Part shown: positions 21,516-33,369 of the stretch, piece by piece | Numbering within the stretch: position 1 is the first letter of the stretch | Layout of the letters: each line of letters starts with the position of its first letter | Assembly: GCA_950022655.1 (NCBI GenBank) | Contig: OX465584.1 | Coordinates: 43,444,723-43,508,722, forward strand | Source: Alentia gelatinosa | Taxonomy: Eukaryota > Annelida > Polychaeta > Phyllodocida > Polynoidae | Direction of reading: 5' to 3' | Length of the DNA: 64,000 nucleotides | The notes under the pieces: generated by a model | Databases searched by the model: none | Told to the model about the DNA's origin: nothing | The model's input: only the letters and a program-made list of their open reading frames with translations | Made by a program: the position numbers and the translations under genes

Positions 21516-22439
21516 ACCCACCATTTCTCATATTGAATGAAATAGTTGAACTCACATGATATCCATGGTCATGGCCAACCATGACCGACCTCTTACTTGT
21601 TGTGATTGGTGAATATAAATGAGCTGTAGACCCCCTCCCACCTGACTTATTATACTCCCTGACTGACCTTGCTGCCGACCTGACTGGTCGCGACGGCTGT
21701 CACAGACACGGCCCCGTTCTCTTTTTTTTTCTTTTTTTTGTGCAACGAGTGTCATCTCACTATAGTGAGTTTTTCAGATCACTCGCAAACCAGGTACACA
21801 TTTGTTCCAGTAACAGCTTGGTTACACTAGAATTAAGTACAAGAGAAGACAAATTAATGTGAGGGGCAGGTTAACTGTTTGAGGGGCAGGTTTTTATTTT
21901 TAATGAAATTATCATCAAGACTCATTCCTGTATTTCATCTTAACGCAGATTCTCGCCCGCTGGACGGATCTGTCAGACAAAAGTGGAATCGGGCACAGTC
22001 GGCGTCTCGATGTCTTACAGGTTGATGTGCACCCCGACATAAAACGATGTCGCGTAGGTAGGTCAGCTTTAATCGTAACCGTAGCCAGTCAATTATATTC
22101 GCTTGGCACCAGTGTGCCCGTATACAGTGCATCAGTGGCATACCTTGAGATGCGTCGGGACCCTGATTACCTTTAATATCCCCTAATTAGTCATTACGAC
22201 TCACGCCGATGCCCCCAGGCTCTCGGGTTCACAGCAATACAAACCTTCACAATGCACTACCATATTTGACATTTTGTATTGTAGTGCATCGGAATGTTTC
22301 CCATTTTCATCGCAGTAGGTGAACGTGGGGCCGGTTATACATAAGTATTTTAAAAACATGTCCGCGTTACAAAACAATAGATAGTAAAATGTGAGGTTGT
22401 CATATATACTAACTATTGAAACGGGTACTACCACTCTTG

Positions 22440-22795
22440 GTGCCGCTTAGCTCCGAGGTGGCGCTCGCTGTTGCCGTGCTCAACTATTGCAACACAAAGT
22501 GCCGCTATTTGGTTAGTGAGTTTTTTTCCAACTATTGAAACAGTTCCCTGTTTTGTTGGATCTGATTGAATTTTCTCACGCATAAACGGACCAGGGAGCT
22601 GTTTCAAAAGCCGGGAGGGTGCTAAACGAGATTACTCATCGCCAATGCGAGAGGCTAACAATGGAACTTGAGGCGTCGCTGTCGATGTGGAGGTGCCGCT
22701 CTCTATGGGATATTAGTAGTAGTTTTGCTGCCGCTTTGATTTGAGGTGCCGCTCGCTGTTGCCGGCCTCTCGCTTTCAGAATGTGACGTGCCGCT
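22440..22795 (+). repeat. Cluster of GTGCCGCT octamers
   Basis: Exact GTGCCGCT at 22440, 22499, 22693, 22746 and 22788, with variants at 22458 (GTGGCGCT) and 22729 (TGCCGCT). Three are preceded by GAGG, and two (one a variant) continue as CGCTGTTGCCG. Spacing is irregular, so this is not a simple tandem array. Confidence 0.6.
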
Positions 22796-22829
22796 GGCGA
22801 GACCTCACTCGACTTTTGAAACAGCTCCC
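22594..22829. mobile_element. Short TIR element with perfect 17-base ends
   Basis: GGGAGCTGTTTCAAAAG at 22594-22610 is exactly inverted at 22813-22829. The 236-base unit lies in a cluster of the octamer GTGCCGCT. A related imperfect arm (ATTGAAACAGTTCCCTG) lies at 22534-22550, so a second, damaged unit may adjoin it on the left. No coding capacity. Confidence 0.65.
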
Positions 22830-22839
22830 AGACCTAGGC

Positions 22840-24280
22840 TATAGGGACTGAAGTGCAACCAAGGTGATATTCTCTTGTGCGAAAAACTCCAACCGGCTTT
22901 CCATCTATTCTATATGTGTACTCATATCTACACTCTTTTTATGTTTCATTTCTTGTCATGTTAAAAGCAAAATCTAGTTCTATGGCTTTCTCGTCTTGCC
23001 TTTAGAAAAGGTAATGAGAGTGTAAACATGCCCGATTTTACGTTGTTGTTAGTGCGTCCATGGCTCCGAACGCTAGTTATAGACCCAATGCATCCCTGCT
23101 CAAGATTCAGAAAGTAAAAGACTTGTCTTTTACCGTTTTTGATGAGGCTTTTTAGTTACCACTAAGATACAACACTAGTGAACCAGTGGTTATCCACTGG
23201 GTCTTCCCCCGTAGCAAAACGTAGTATTAGTCGTTTGGGTAGTTTCTCCCGCGATGGAATATAACCACTTTACTCCCATATTCACCTGGTTCCCCACACT
23301 GTGCTGCGATTAGTTCAGGCGATAGAGTCCCTCTGCATGCACAAGGACAGCATTATGCATTGCTCAACCCGAGCAAGAGCAAAAGGTTCGTTCATCCCAG
23401 CCCCCTCCCTCCCGGTTCTCGCAATACCCCTCTGCTCACAGTAGGTGATCCTTTCACCTTTACAGACCTTACAGCATACCAGACCCTCCCCTCTTTCACT
23501 ACCTGGAGGAGCGGTAATCACACTGCCCTCTGCCGACCTCTAACAGACACTGCGCCCCTCGGGTTGGGCACTGATGGACATCGGGGACGTCTCCTTAAGG
23601 GCCTCGTAATGAACATTCCTCAACAGCTTCCGTGGTATTCATACGCCGACCTCATCAGGATTGCTTCGTGATGAGTGAATAGCGAGCACAGACATGGTAG
23701 AGGTTAAAGGTGGTGAGAGGGGGACGTTGCCGTTCAACCTCAGGGGCGGCCACTTCTAAATGTACCTTCCACGGCATATGGAACTCGCCCATCCCCGCCC
23801 CACACCCTAGTTATTTGATCCCTGCCGCCATTTCTGCTCGCCAGCCCGTCACTCCACCTCCAGGGGGCAGAAATGAGCCTTTCTGCAGCTCCCCATGACG
23901 CGAAGCGCCCTCTTCTGGTGTCCCATTCCCGTCATTACGCTAACAACACAAGGTGGCGCCACCACACGCTGATCCTGCGAGCGCGCCCAATCACGTGACC
24001 CTGATAATGATCATCCGTGAAGTTGTTTCCTTGCTCCTATATCCTCAACTAACTACTCCCTACCTGTATTAATGCGATATGAATTCCTATCCCCCTGTTG
24101 CCGATCAACAACGAACGCAGACGACAAATTAACATGTTCTATGTTATTTAACTTTTGGGGTTTACAGCTTCATAGCCTCCAATGGGTGGGGATGAATACT
24201 GTTTCTCTAATTTGATATGCTTATAACCATAATTTTTTTGTGTGGTTTCTCACATGTGAGACTTACTTTCCTACAAGAAT
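22840..24280. other. No recognisable gene
   Basis: Mixed composition. 23360-24000 is C-rich with short frames (23360-23671 plus, 23315-23521 minus) lacking domains. Near 23952 there is AAGGTGGCGCCACC, which is locally palindromic. Confidence 0.35.
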
Positions 24281-24284
24281 ACTC

Positions 24285-24529
24285 TACGATGCTCCCGATT
24301 AGCCACCGACATTTGAATAAGATTAAATGTCGTAGACACTATGCGATAGAGGTTTTTCATCGATAGCAAATCATAGACATCCGTTTTTCATTGGAGCCTA
24401 AACGCAGATAAGTGCTCAACTGCACCGATGATAGGTGTCCTTCCGAAGCGAGTTAGATTTTTTTTATCTGGATTTGCATCGTAGGGCATATAGGAGCGTA
24501 TCGGGAGCTCAGTTGACGTCAGACCTTAC
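24285..24529. repeat. Dispersed repeat, family C, copy 1
   Basis: Begins TACGATGCTCCCGATTA and runs through GCATCGTAGGGCAT to a GGGAGCTCAGTTGACG-type end. It is aligned over its length with 53634-53868. TACGAT/ATCGTA motifs link it to the TIR families. Weaker relatives lie near 61780-61945. Confidence 0.6.
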
Positions 24530-27441
24530 TCTAGTAAAGCGTGTAAACTTCATGAATTTAGTATCACACCATTCGAAAATCTGAGTTTGGAGAGCGTGCC
24601 TATATTCTATAGTTTCTCCCCGCAGGTTAGATCTTTGAAGGAGATTAAGACTCTCAGCCAGGATTATGATTATATTTCACAGCTTTCTATTGATATGGAT
24701 CATGCAAACTACTGCTGATGTTAGAATTCCAAACTCTACCTTGCGTGAGTGAATCTCCGTCACTCTATCATGACAACACACGCCACAAGCTGTTGTGCGT
24801 TTTGAATTCTGATCTAGTCTGGGTTATGGAACGACGACATAACATTTGAATAATGAGCAGTAAGAATAGTGAGCAAAAGTAAACCTATAATATTCCTCAA
24901 TTTCCATTGCAGATGCTTATCACTAGTTTTTTTTCCTGATGCTTAGATTGAAGTCCGGTTACATAGGACTAAAGTGCCAAGAAAAAATTCACATCATAAA
25001 TTCTCCATTCAAATCATACCTAACCTTTGCCTTAATTCAGTTTTTAGTTTATACATACATAGTTGCTCCCCCCCCCCCCTTACCCATACCCCACCACGAA
25101 TCTTTTGCATTCCCAATAACAGTAACATGATCATGATTAACTTTTAAAACGTATAAAGATGACAAAACTCCCATCTATATTTTCCTTTATAAGCCTTTAC
25201 TTTCTCGTTTTCCCCTGTAGCATTCACCGATTATATGTAATATTGTAAAGATCGCTTAGATGATGAAGCGAATGGCTCGAAGCATATTATACTGCTGAAG
25301 AATAATGTTAGAACGATCATTTGATAAATCAATGACACAGCCTGTTGTTCACTATGTTCATAGTAGCCTTCTAGCTCCTCTGAAGTCTAGAGCTGTACTT
25401 AAAAATCAAATTTGTTAGCATATAAGTTAGTAAACGAGCCTTCCTTTAGAGACCTTTCTGAAACACTTCTATCGAGGGTAGCTGTCTATGTTGTCTAAAT
25501 CCGTGCTGGGAATATCTCTTTGAAAGCTTTCTTAGTATGTGAAATTTATGGAGCCTGCTCTTGTGGTGTAGTCAGCTGCTGCTCTAGCGGCTTAGCTCCT
25601 AGAGCTTTGTACCTTAATGTTTGATGTCTAATCAGAGTGAAGCCCCTATGTACATAAAGGGATAGTTATTACAGACGACTATGAAGCGGTAGACATGTAT
25701 GAAGAGATAACATCCACTGTGCCAAGGCTGATGCATGCCCTTTCTACCCTGTACACCTAAAAGGGAACTTGGCAAGTTTCAAAGACGATGGTTACTCTTA
25801 GCTATACAAGTTTCTTGAAAATCTATTGTAGTTCTGTTAGCATTGGATTAAGAGGTCCTGACATTTTAAGTTTTATCTCTGGTTTCCCCGTGCATTGACA
25901 AGGTTTCTTGATTTATATTGTGATATATATCTAAAAATAAGAATGCTACCTCACGTTATGTCTTGGTGCACTGGTTCCATCATGAGGTACTTCGTAACCT
26001 TGATCACCTTCTTTATACTGAAGAACCCATTACGATGCATGGTGAGTTGGCTTGGCTAGACATTTCTCTACAAATTTCACCTTCCCAAAAAGTCTACAAT
26101 TTTGACTTTTTGTATCGGAGCCTGATCGGGAGGTCTGAATTTCTATTGTAGTAGGTGGATGCCGGGCTTTAGCAACTATTGTCATCTAATAGTTTCTTTT
26201 TCTAGTAGGGGATTACAGTAACCATAACTAAGTCATTAAATGACAGGATTGACATAGTGAACACTTAGTCTTCAAGAAGACTATAAAGAAAAATTTATTT
26301 TTAGGAACCAAGCCAGTCGTGGGGCATGGGATATGGTAAGGCTGGATACTGGACACCTGATTATTTTACCAGGCCTTCATAGATGGCATATGGATAGCGA
26401 AGGGTTAGCTTTTCTGCAGCAAGCTGGAAGTCCATATGAGATCCATCTAACCCCAAGCGCACATATTTACCCCGGGCTTAAAGATATATTTATAAACGGT
26501 TTAAGTTACCCAGTCCGTGGATACTATTGAATAGAAAATAAAAGGTGCTATCTAAATCTTTCTAAATTGAATTGTCCCTATAAAACAAGGTCGGGGATGG
26601 GTGTGACTGTGCTAACAATTATGATTTAGGGGGACAAATGCCAAAGATGGAAGCAATAACGAAAATCTGTTAACATATACGAACGATAAAAGCAATATGT
26701 TATGGACCCCGCCTGTTTGGCCCACCTAGAGTTTCAAATCCAATAGTCGGGCGGTAGATTCGAAATCTTATGTCTTGTTGAGTGCACGGAAGGGAACTGA
26801 GTCTTATGGGAAGACTAGTATCAAAAAGGTCTGTCAGATGGTGTGATGGATAATTGCTATTTACCAGCCTGCACGACAAGGAATTCCCCACGTCGTCCTA
26901 ATTACTCTCATTATCTATGCTTTAGAGTAAATTGCCAAATGACTCCGGAGATACGAATTGCCATCTCAAGGACCTGTCTGTGCCTGTCCTTGGAAATGTG
27001 AGACACATTAAAAGTCAATACAGATTTAGACCTTGTCTCTCTTGCTCCGTGTACTCTCGATCAGAATGGTGTATCTCGAATAAGAGTACGACCTGGTATG
27101 AGATTGTGATCATCGGTATCCGTTTGAAATTCAACATCTGCAAAAGTATTAAGTAAACTACTGTTCGATATAAAACACAAAGGTACCTCTGTTGGGGGAC
27201 CTCTTATTATGTGAGTGATGAACAGGAGTGCAAAAACAAGACAGTAAATGAGGATTGGAGCAATGAGCAGTGCTGGTCCACACACGTGACATTCAAATGC
27301 TACCTTTTTGTTTTAAATATTTGAATGATGCCTTTTACAATGTCAAAAGTGAATCTCTGTGTTATTATCAAAATCGTCATGTATATGGATCATATTGAAG
27401 GGCACTTATATAGATGTTGTACAGGATGACTCCCCTGGCTA
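24530..27441. other. No firmly supported gene
   Basis: AT-rich. Two plus-strand frames look somewhat protein-like: 25963-26151 (no ATG start) and 26333-26530 (65 codons). The second has a T-rich acceptor-like TTTATTTTTAG just upstream, ending at about 26303. Neither contains a domain I recognise, and the frames differ, so no gene is called. Confidence 0.3.
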
Positions 27442-27630
27442 ATGCTTTGCATACATTTCCTAAAAGGAGAGGTGAAAGAGGTGAAAATCGGAGCAGCTGC
27501 AATGGCCAGACGTATGTGTTGTTATGCTGTACACAGCGCATTGACAATTCCAGTGTTTACCCTAGGTTTGCTTGCTTTTGCAGTTGGTTTGTTTTATTTT
27601 TGTATCATTTTTTTCAAGCTTGTCTTGTAA
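27442..27630 (+). CDS. Small predicted membrane protein or terminal exon, unknown function
   Basis: 62 codons from ATG. A basic N-terminal part (EVKEVKIG, MARRMCC) is followed by a hydrophobic segment at about residues 31-60 (ALTIPVFTLGLLAFAVGLFYF), long enough for one transmembrane helix, then a short KLVL end. An AATAAA lies 212 bases after the stop (27843-27848), followed at 27861 by a nearly pure A run. It may be a short membrane protein, a last exon beginning at 27467 after the acceptor-like CCTAAAAG, or the 3' end of a retroposed mRNA. No family recognised. Confidence 0.25.
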   Translation: MLCIHFLKGEVKEVKIGAAAMARRMCCYAVHSALTIPVFTLGLLAFAVGLFYFCIIFFKLVL

Positions 27631-27842
27631 TAGTGTGTCGTGTCACTATGTGTCACTTGTTGTGTGTTTTATGAACGGTTAATTGGAGTGTACAATATGA
27701 ATGGTTAAAAGCGATACTGTTTTGTGAAATTCCGAATCCAAACCTAAGTTCTGCTAGAGTCTCTTATTGTGTTGTTTCTTCATGTATGTTCGACGTTATC
27801 GGGTGAAAATCATGTATACCATATATGAATCCTTTATACGTC

Positions 27843-27877
27843 AATAAAGAACCTTTTACCAAAAAAAAAGAAAAAAA
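27843..27877 (+). terminator. Poly(A) signal followed by an A-rich tract
   Basis: AATAAA at 27843-27848, 12 bases of ordinary sequence, then A9-G-A7 (27861-27877). This fits either a genuine cleavage site with genomic A-richness or the fossil tail of a retroposed transcript. I found no flanking target duplication. Confidence 0.45.
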
Positions 27878-28719
27878 GATCTGACTCTCAAGAAGAATGC
27901 GATTCACAGCGGCTTATACTGACTTAAAACCGATAGTTTTGTGAGAACATTTATATCTGAACAAAAGCTGCCAACCTGATACGTATTGCAAACTTATGCT
28001 TATTAGTATAATTATCATGCTAGAAAGGTCCTCAAAATGTTGCTATGGTTACAGCTAAGCATATTATACAGTTCCAGGAATGAGTTGTACGAAGGACCGC
28101 TTTCAAATGGTAACATCGTGAATGAGTTTGGTATTAGAGATGCTGATTATTACAAATGCCACCCAACATACGTACTGGAACACCTTTCCATTATTGTCTT
28201 ATAACTGGAGATAAAGATGTGTCCCTCAAAAACACTCAGACATGGATGTAAATGGGCCATCTGCGTGAAAGTAACAGATGATTATTCACTGTAGTGTTAA
28301 AATATATAGTTTCCTTATGAGGCGGTATGGCTGCTGACAGATAGGAGCGGATGTTGAGTGCCTGTAACGAGCAAGCCCAAGGGCGGTGTGACAAGGTCTC
28401 CAATTCTTCATCCCAGGTCCTCTCATCCCCACCCACCCTAATGCAGGAATACACACCAGAGAAAAAACCCCGAAACGACGCCATTGAAGTTTGTTATTGT
28501 TACTGTTAGTTTTAATATTCGAATAAATAACGATAAATAAGTGATTTCGCATGATTGAGAAATGTCAAAGATGTACGACGCACACATTTTCTTGTAATCC
28601 CCATTATATTTTTTCTAGCGAAAGTTAGAGGTCACAAACAACAGCCACAGTCATGACATAAGTAAGGTGTCCAGTGCCGAATATACATTACCCCCTCGTC
28701 ATAAGAATATCGATTTCCA

Positions 28720-28989
28720 ATGATTATTGAATGTGATGATTTTATCGAACTATCGCTTTCCTTACTGAATCTTCAGAATACTTTTACTATGGTGGACAAA
28801 AGAATTATATGTGAACTATTCAGTTCTGTCGTGACTAGAAACGACATACCACTTGTGTTCGAGTTTTCAAGTCCCAATCGAGATTCACAAATATCGATCA
28901 AATTTTGCGGACAGCGAGGCGAGGTATTGGCGGAAGCTGTATATCCAAATAGTATCATGCATCACTTCAAGTGGCTGGCGTACGATTAA
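28720..28989 (+). CDS. Hypothetical 89-codon frame, unrecognised
   Basis: ATG-started frame with balanced composition, including LVFEFSSPNRDSQISIKFCG and an acidic N-terminus. No signal peptide, membrane segment or known motif. No clear splice or poly(A) context. It could be chance in AT-rich DNA; listed only because its composition is more protein-like than that of its neighbours. Confidence 0.15.
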   Translation: MIIECDDFIELSLSLLNLQNTFTMVDKRIICELFSSVVTRNDIPLVFEFSSPNRDSQISIKFCGQRGEVLAEAVYPNSIMHHFKWLAYD

Positions 28990-30431
28990 ATGCGCCATGT
29001 CCGTAAAGTAATATGTAATTCTTAGTTGGTCATTATTCATTCCATGGCCACCGTATCATCTCTGCCATGTTAAAAGCATTTTTTACTTCACTTGTAGACG
29101 TTTCGCTTGGATATTAATACGCGTGTAGTCCTCGGAGATTACGGCCGCCTTTATCTGAAACCAGTTAATATTGTGTATCTAATTCCTTCTATTGTCGTAA
29201 CTGCGTAAACCAACTTTATTTGAAATCCTCTTTTGAGACTAATCAATTACAATGGGGAGAGGGTTTCATCTCAAAGTGAGGATGGTCCTGCCTGCAATCT
29301 GCACTTCCCTTTATAAACACACGTGAACTTTCTTTCAGTGTCGTTGTTTAGTGGACGATAAAAGAGGGATTTTGAAGCGACTGGCGCGTGTTTTATCTCA
29401 CCTGTATCGGATGTCCCTCCACTCCGACATTTGAACCCGCCTCACTTCCCGCACCTCGTCCACCAGCAACACTAGCGCCACCTCTGGCGGGGTGGGGTCT
29501 AGTATGACAACAACTCCTGTCTGCGCTGAGCTATGATATAAGGGTTGGTCGGGTTAAATCCCACACAGAATCACTCTGGGTGCGCCTAAAACCAACTAGT
29601 TACATCTCTATGTAAGCTGTAAAAGCAGACTACTAGAGAATATCCCCAGCTAACAAATTGATAAAACCAAGATTTATGTTCATTATATTTTGAAAAAATA
29701 CACAGGGAAGGAAATATGAAAACGGACAATTGAGGTTCTGACATGACACACTCTCGAAGCAATATGAAAGATCTGGTAGGAGTGTAACAAACAGGTCCCG
29801 CTATTAGGTCAAGGCAGCCGCTTATTTAACCCGACCAGAGCCAACATAGTGTGGCTCTGGTTGCCAGTATTGGTGGGAGTCACGCCTGCAGGTGTAGAAT
29901 GCGCTGTGATGATAACTGCTAATTCGAGTTGAATGGATGACGCAGACCCTCTGTTCCTGTGCACACCAGCGGGGACTTTACCACCGAGCATTAAGGTGGA
30001 TCAGATCAGACCCCGCTCAACCACCCACCACCGGATAACAGCCCGGTCCGGGTGTCATTACTTCTGGGGAGGTGCTCGCTGTACACGCTATGTTTTGAGC
30101 TGTTCCCACGCTACCTGCCGACATCTGAGGCGGGCTTCCTGAATGTTCAACAGGTAACTCACGAGGTGAACGGTTGTCGACGCTTTTAAAGCCTACCGCT
30201 CAGAGGTGTTCAGATGTAACTGTTACTGTCTTAATGGTCTTCGTTCCTGGAGGTGTGCGGAGAAGTTAAACTGTCCTCGTTCGTGGCTCACTTTATTTCA
30301 GTTCTGTTGGGAGATTCTACTCTTTGATCTCAAATACCAGGATGGCTACTTTTGGGCTATTCTACATAAACGTAGTCCAGATCAATCGGCTAGCAAATAA
30401 TATAAAATGGAGAACCCGTATATTAAAAGTT
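28990..30431. other. No recognisable gene; possible core promoter
   Basis: 29380-29620 is GC-rich, with a TATAAGGG box at about 29536-29543 on the plus strand followed by CCCACACAGAATCACTC about 25 bases later. Nothing downstream is recognisable. Short frames at 29809-29991 and 29933-30142 are unsupported. Confidence 0.2.
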
Positions 30432-31966
30432 GGGCTGCCACTACTCCGACACACTCTAAAAGTGCTACGATCTGGCAACAATCAGAATCTCGAGTCCAGT
30501 CCAGAGATATACTTCCCTAGTTTTAGTTCTTTGATGACGTACATATATCAGTGATATGACACATAATTCTTGATATCATTTATCATTTCCATATTTTAAA
30601 TAATTAGGCATGTTGAGGCATCACCCGAGGCATCTCCGATCCTGTATGGTGATGCTCCTAAGCATCACATGCTGCTAATATATATATCTTTCGAATGTAA
30701 TTGTTGTTAGCATTGACCTCGGAGCAGCTACCTGTTCCCGTTGTTTGGTTTGTTGTTATGTATAATGCTGAATCTATGGGGACAGTCCTTTTTTTCTTTC
30801 TTTTTCTTCGAGTCCCAACCCCAGCAGTGGTAGATTTACTGCTATATCAAAGGCCATCCTTCTCCTACCATGTCTATGTGGTGTGGGAAGTAAAAGAACA
30901 CTCACCTTGGTAAATGTGTAGGGGTGAGATTTCTACCTGAATTCATCACATAGATTCGATCACCACCCTAGTGGTGTAAAAGAACCTTGAGAAAGTCTGG
31001 AAAGGACCTAAAATGGTTGACTGGACGTAAAATCAAACCAAACAAACAAACAATTTTCCAACCATCTGAGCTGCTCCTTAGCCTAATGCACATCTACAAA
31101 TTGAGTAAACGATTAGTTTCTAAATATGTCGTGGAGCTAGTCTAAGACAACATGCGCTTCTGGTTATCCTACAACCGGCCATCACAGCGGGATACTGGAA
31201 AGGGAGGGGTGGGAGTTACTTCTAAGCAAATGACTCTAGATACTTGATGATAGAGATTCGAGTTTCTACACCTTCGATTGTGTTATGACACAAGAACACT
31301 GACCTATAGTCATTGGTAAAGTCGGCTGCCGGGGGCACTAATGGGTGAGGGACCACTTCTGACCACGTATCTGTGTGTGGAACCCAAAAGAACTCTTCAA
31401 CCATGCAGCGAGTAATTGCGTTAATAATGGGCCGATATCGGTACGCACCACAGGGGGTCACTGACACGATTTATCAACATATTGATAAACATTATGGGAC
31501 TGATTTAGCAACATCGGCTGAGGATTTGTAAGCGACAGAAGAACATCTCTGGCGGGGGACATTCACTAATCTCAGGGGCACTGAGTGTAGGGGATGCCAC
31601 AACTAGGGTTGACTCTGTAAAGTTCACTCAGAGGCTAGTTCTGGGCTAGGTTTATTGTTTTTAATTTGAAGAATAGAACCATACATCCCACCTAAGGGGG
31701 GTACAAAACTTACACATTATAGAAAATGCTTCCGACACACTTCGGCACAGTCTGGTCCCTACTATAAATCGATCATGATCGATTTGGTCGGAACGCCTGC
31801 GACAAAGCCATTTTTCGGAACCCTGTCGGAGTGTGTCAGTGTGTCAGAGACCATGTTGGAACGCAGGGTCAACTGCTTTGAGAAACCCGTTCATTCTGAC
31901 AGAGAAGTTGCTTGTCGGAACGTTATCATAGAATATCGAAAGCATGTATCGCAGTAGTGGGAGCCC
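30432..31966. mobile_element. TIR element, family D, copy 1 (about 1.5 kb)
   Basis: The left end GGGCTGCCACTACTCCGACACAC and the right end (inverted) GGGCTCCCACTACTGCGATACA match imperfectly. The interior near the right shares ATTATAGAAAATGCTTCCGACA and CTGTCGGAGTGTGTC with the copy at 60815-61552. A SINE-like tail (about 30905-31055) lies inside, so the element may be nested. No transposase frame. Confidence 0.5.
30905..31055 (+). mobile_element. Possible SINE-like retroposon
   Basis: GATTCGATCACC near 30955 resembles a tRNA T-loop region. The 3' end reads GGTTGACTGGACGTAAAATC, then CAAACCAAACAAACAAACAA, which recalls the GGCGTTAAA...CAAACAAA ends of invertebrate SINEs. A similar tail (GGTGTTAAACCCAAACGTAA) lies at about 49362-49381. 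No complete A/B box pair was established. Confidence 0.25.
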
Positions 31967-32809
31967 AGCTTTAGGGTTCCTTTGAGGCCTATGCTTACTT
32001 TAGGTGCCAAAAGGAGGTAGGATTGATAATATACAGCGGAGTATCGCTTGGATGGAACCTATTGTGCCCATGAGGATACTTCAAGGTTCATTAGCAATTC
32101 AACCGCCACAGGATCCTAAGCATTCCCAAGAAAATGATATGCGTGTCAGGCGTAAGAACACTACTGGAAAATTCCCGGATTCAGATTAGTCCTCCCTCTC
32201 ACTGCAAAAGGCGGCTCCGAACACTATATGGATAATTATTGAATCTTATAGGACGTCATGATGGCATTGGTCATACTGCCAGTGTTGATTGGAAGGAAAC
32301 AATCCGTTATTTCCTCCCCTTGCTTTTTAGAATGGTCCTTCAGTGCTTAATGCACAACCTTAGTCGCCTATAATGTGTACACGTTGAGGTTATCCTTGCA
32401 GTTTGTCGATGGTTGATTAAAACGTGAATGAGGAGAGTGCTAGAGTAATACCGTCTATCATTAGACGATCAATACTGAGCAAGTTTGTTTGCACAATGAC
32501 AGACCAAAGATGAGAGTCCTTGATACTGCAACGCTAGAGTTGATGGCTAACAACCCGAAAAAAAGTAGTATTTATCTATTACCAGAGAGTTGTATTTTCA
32601 GGAGAATATACTAGAATATTCTCTCTTCTTTATATAACGTAAAAGACCAATTTCTTGTCTTAATGAATAAGTTAGGGTTTGTTGAGGTTTTACAAACCAG
32701 TCCCAGTTGTTTGTTATCAAATCCCACAGGGGTACCCGATATTGATTTTCTCAAATTTTGCTGAATGTGATTTTTTTCATCATTTCATTTTTCTTCTGTG
32801 ACACTATTT
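31967..32809. other. No recognisable gene
   Basis: AT-rich. Only the unsupported frame 32004-32189 and no repeat I can define. Confidence 0.35.
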
Positions 32810-33180
32810 AATGCAGGGCCGCTGTTGCGTTGGAGCGGCCCGCGCATGCTCGTTGCAGTTGACCTTGTCGTCGCAGTGCGCCCTGGCGGCAGGCGTCTGA
32901 CGCTGGCCACCGATACGCCCCCTAGAGGACGTCGGCCGAACCACGCTGCACACCCCACGGGAAATGCATGCCGGGTAGGCTCACGTGATTGCGCTCAACG
33001 GCTGGTCCCCGGTGATGGGTTCTGTAATCTATACCTGGCGGGCAAGCAGCGGTTACTCACTACAAGTGGACCACATTTGGCGGATCTGGTCGCCTCGGCG
33101 GATGAACGCCTCTTGTGTGGTCAACCGCCCGGGACACACCGGCTAGGTCGTGATTGGAGCGAAATATCAATGGTCATTGT
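32810..33180. promoter_or_regulatory. Isolated CpG/GC-rich patch, possible promoter or first exon
   Basis: A sharply bounded GC-rich, CpG-rich stretch in AT-rich surroundings, containing CACGTGA (about 32982), AACCACGC and several GCGG/CCGC runs. The plus frame at 32798-33301 (167 codons) has an Arg/Gly/Pro-rich composition expected of GC-rich DNA in any frame. I do not call it a gene. Confidence 0.2.
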
Positions 33181-33369
33181 ATTGGGTGTGTCTGTAAGGC
33201 CACTTGTGGTCCAGTCCAGCTGGCACCTTGGTCACACGCGCCAACCCCGATTTTTGGAAAATACAGACCGCAAGTCGAGGGAACTTCATTTTGCCTCTTA
33301 ACCCTTTTTATGGTCACATATACCCGTCTCTACCTAACAATAATGTTTTGGTTGAATGTTTTTGGTTGA

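Noticed and set aside
26304..26530. 65-codon frame with an acceptor-like site upstream
   Set aside because: Reads somewhat like protein, but there is no domain, no partner exon in phase and no poly(A) signal close by; left as a note only.
29465..29495. AGGTGGCGCTA-type sequence resembling a CTCF core (also near 23952)
   Set aside because: Only part of the motif matches, and motif use in this lineage is uncertain; not enough to call a site.
32798..33301. 167-codon plus-strand frame
   Set aside because: Arg/Gly/Pro-rich composition follows from the CpG-rich patch; no domain, and overlapping frames are also open.
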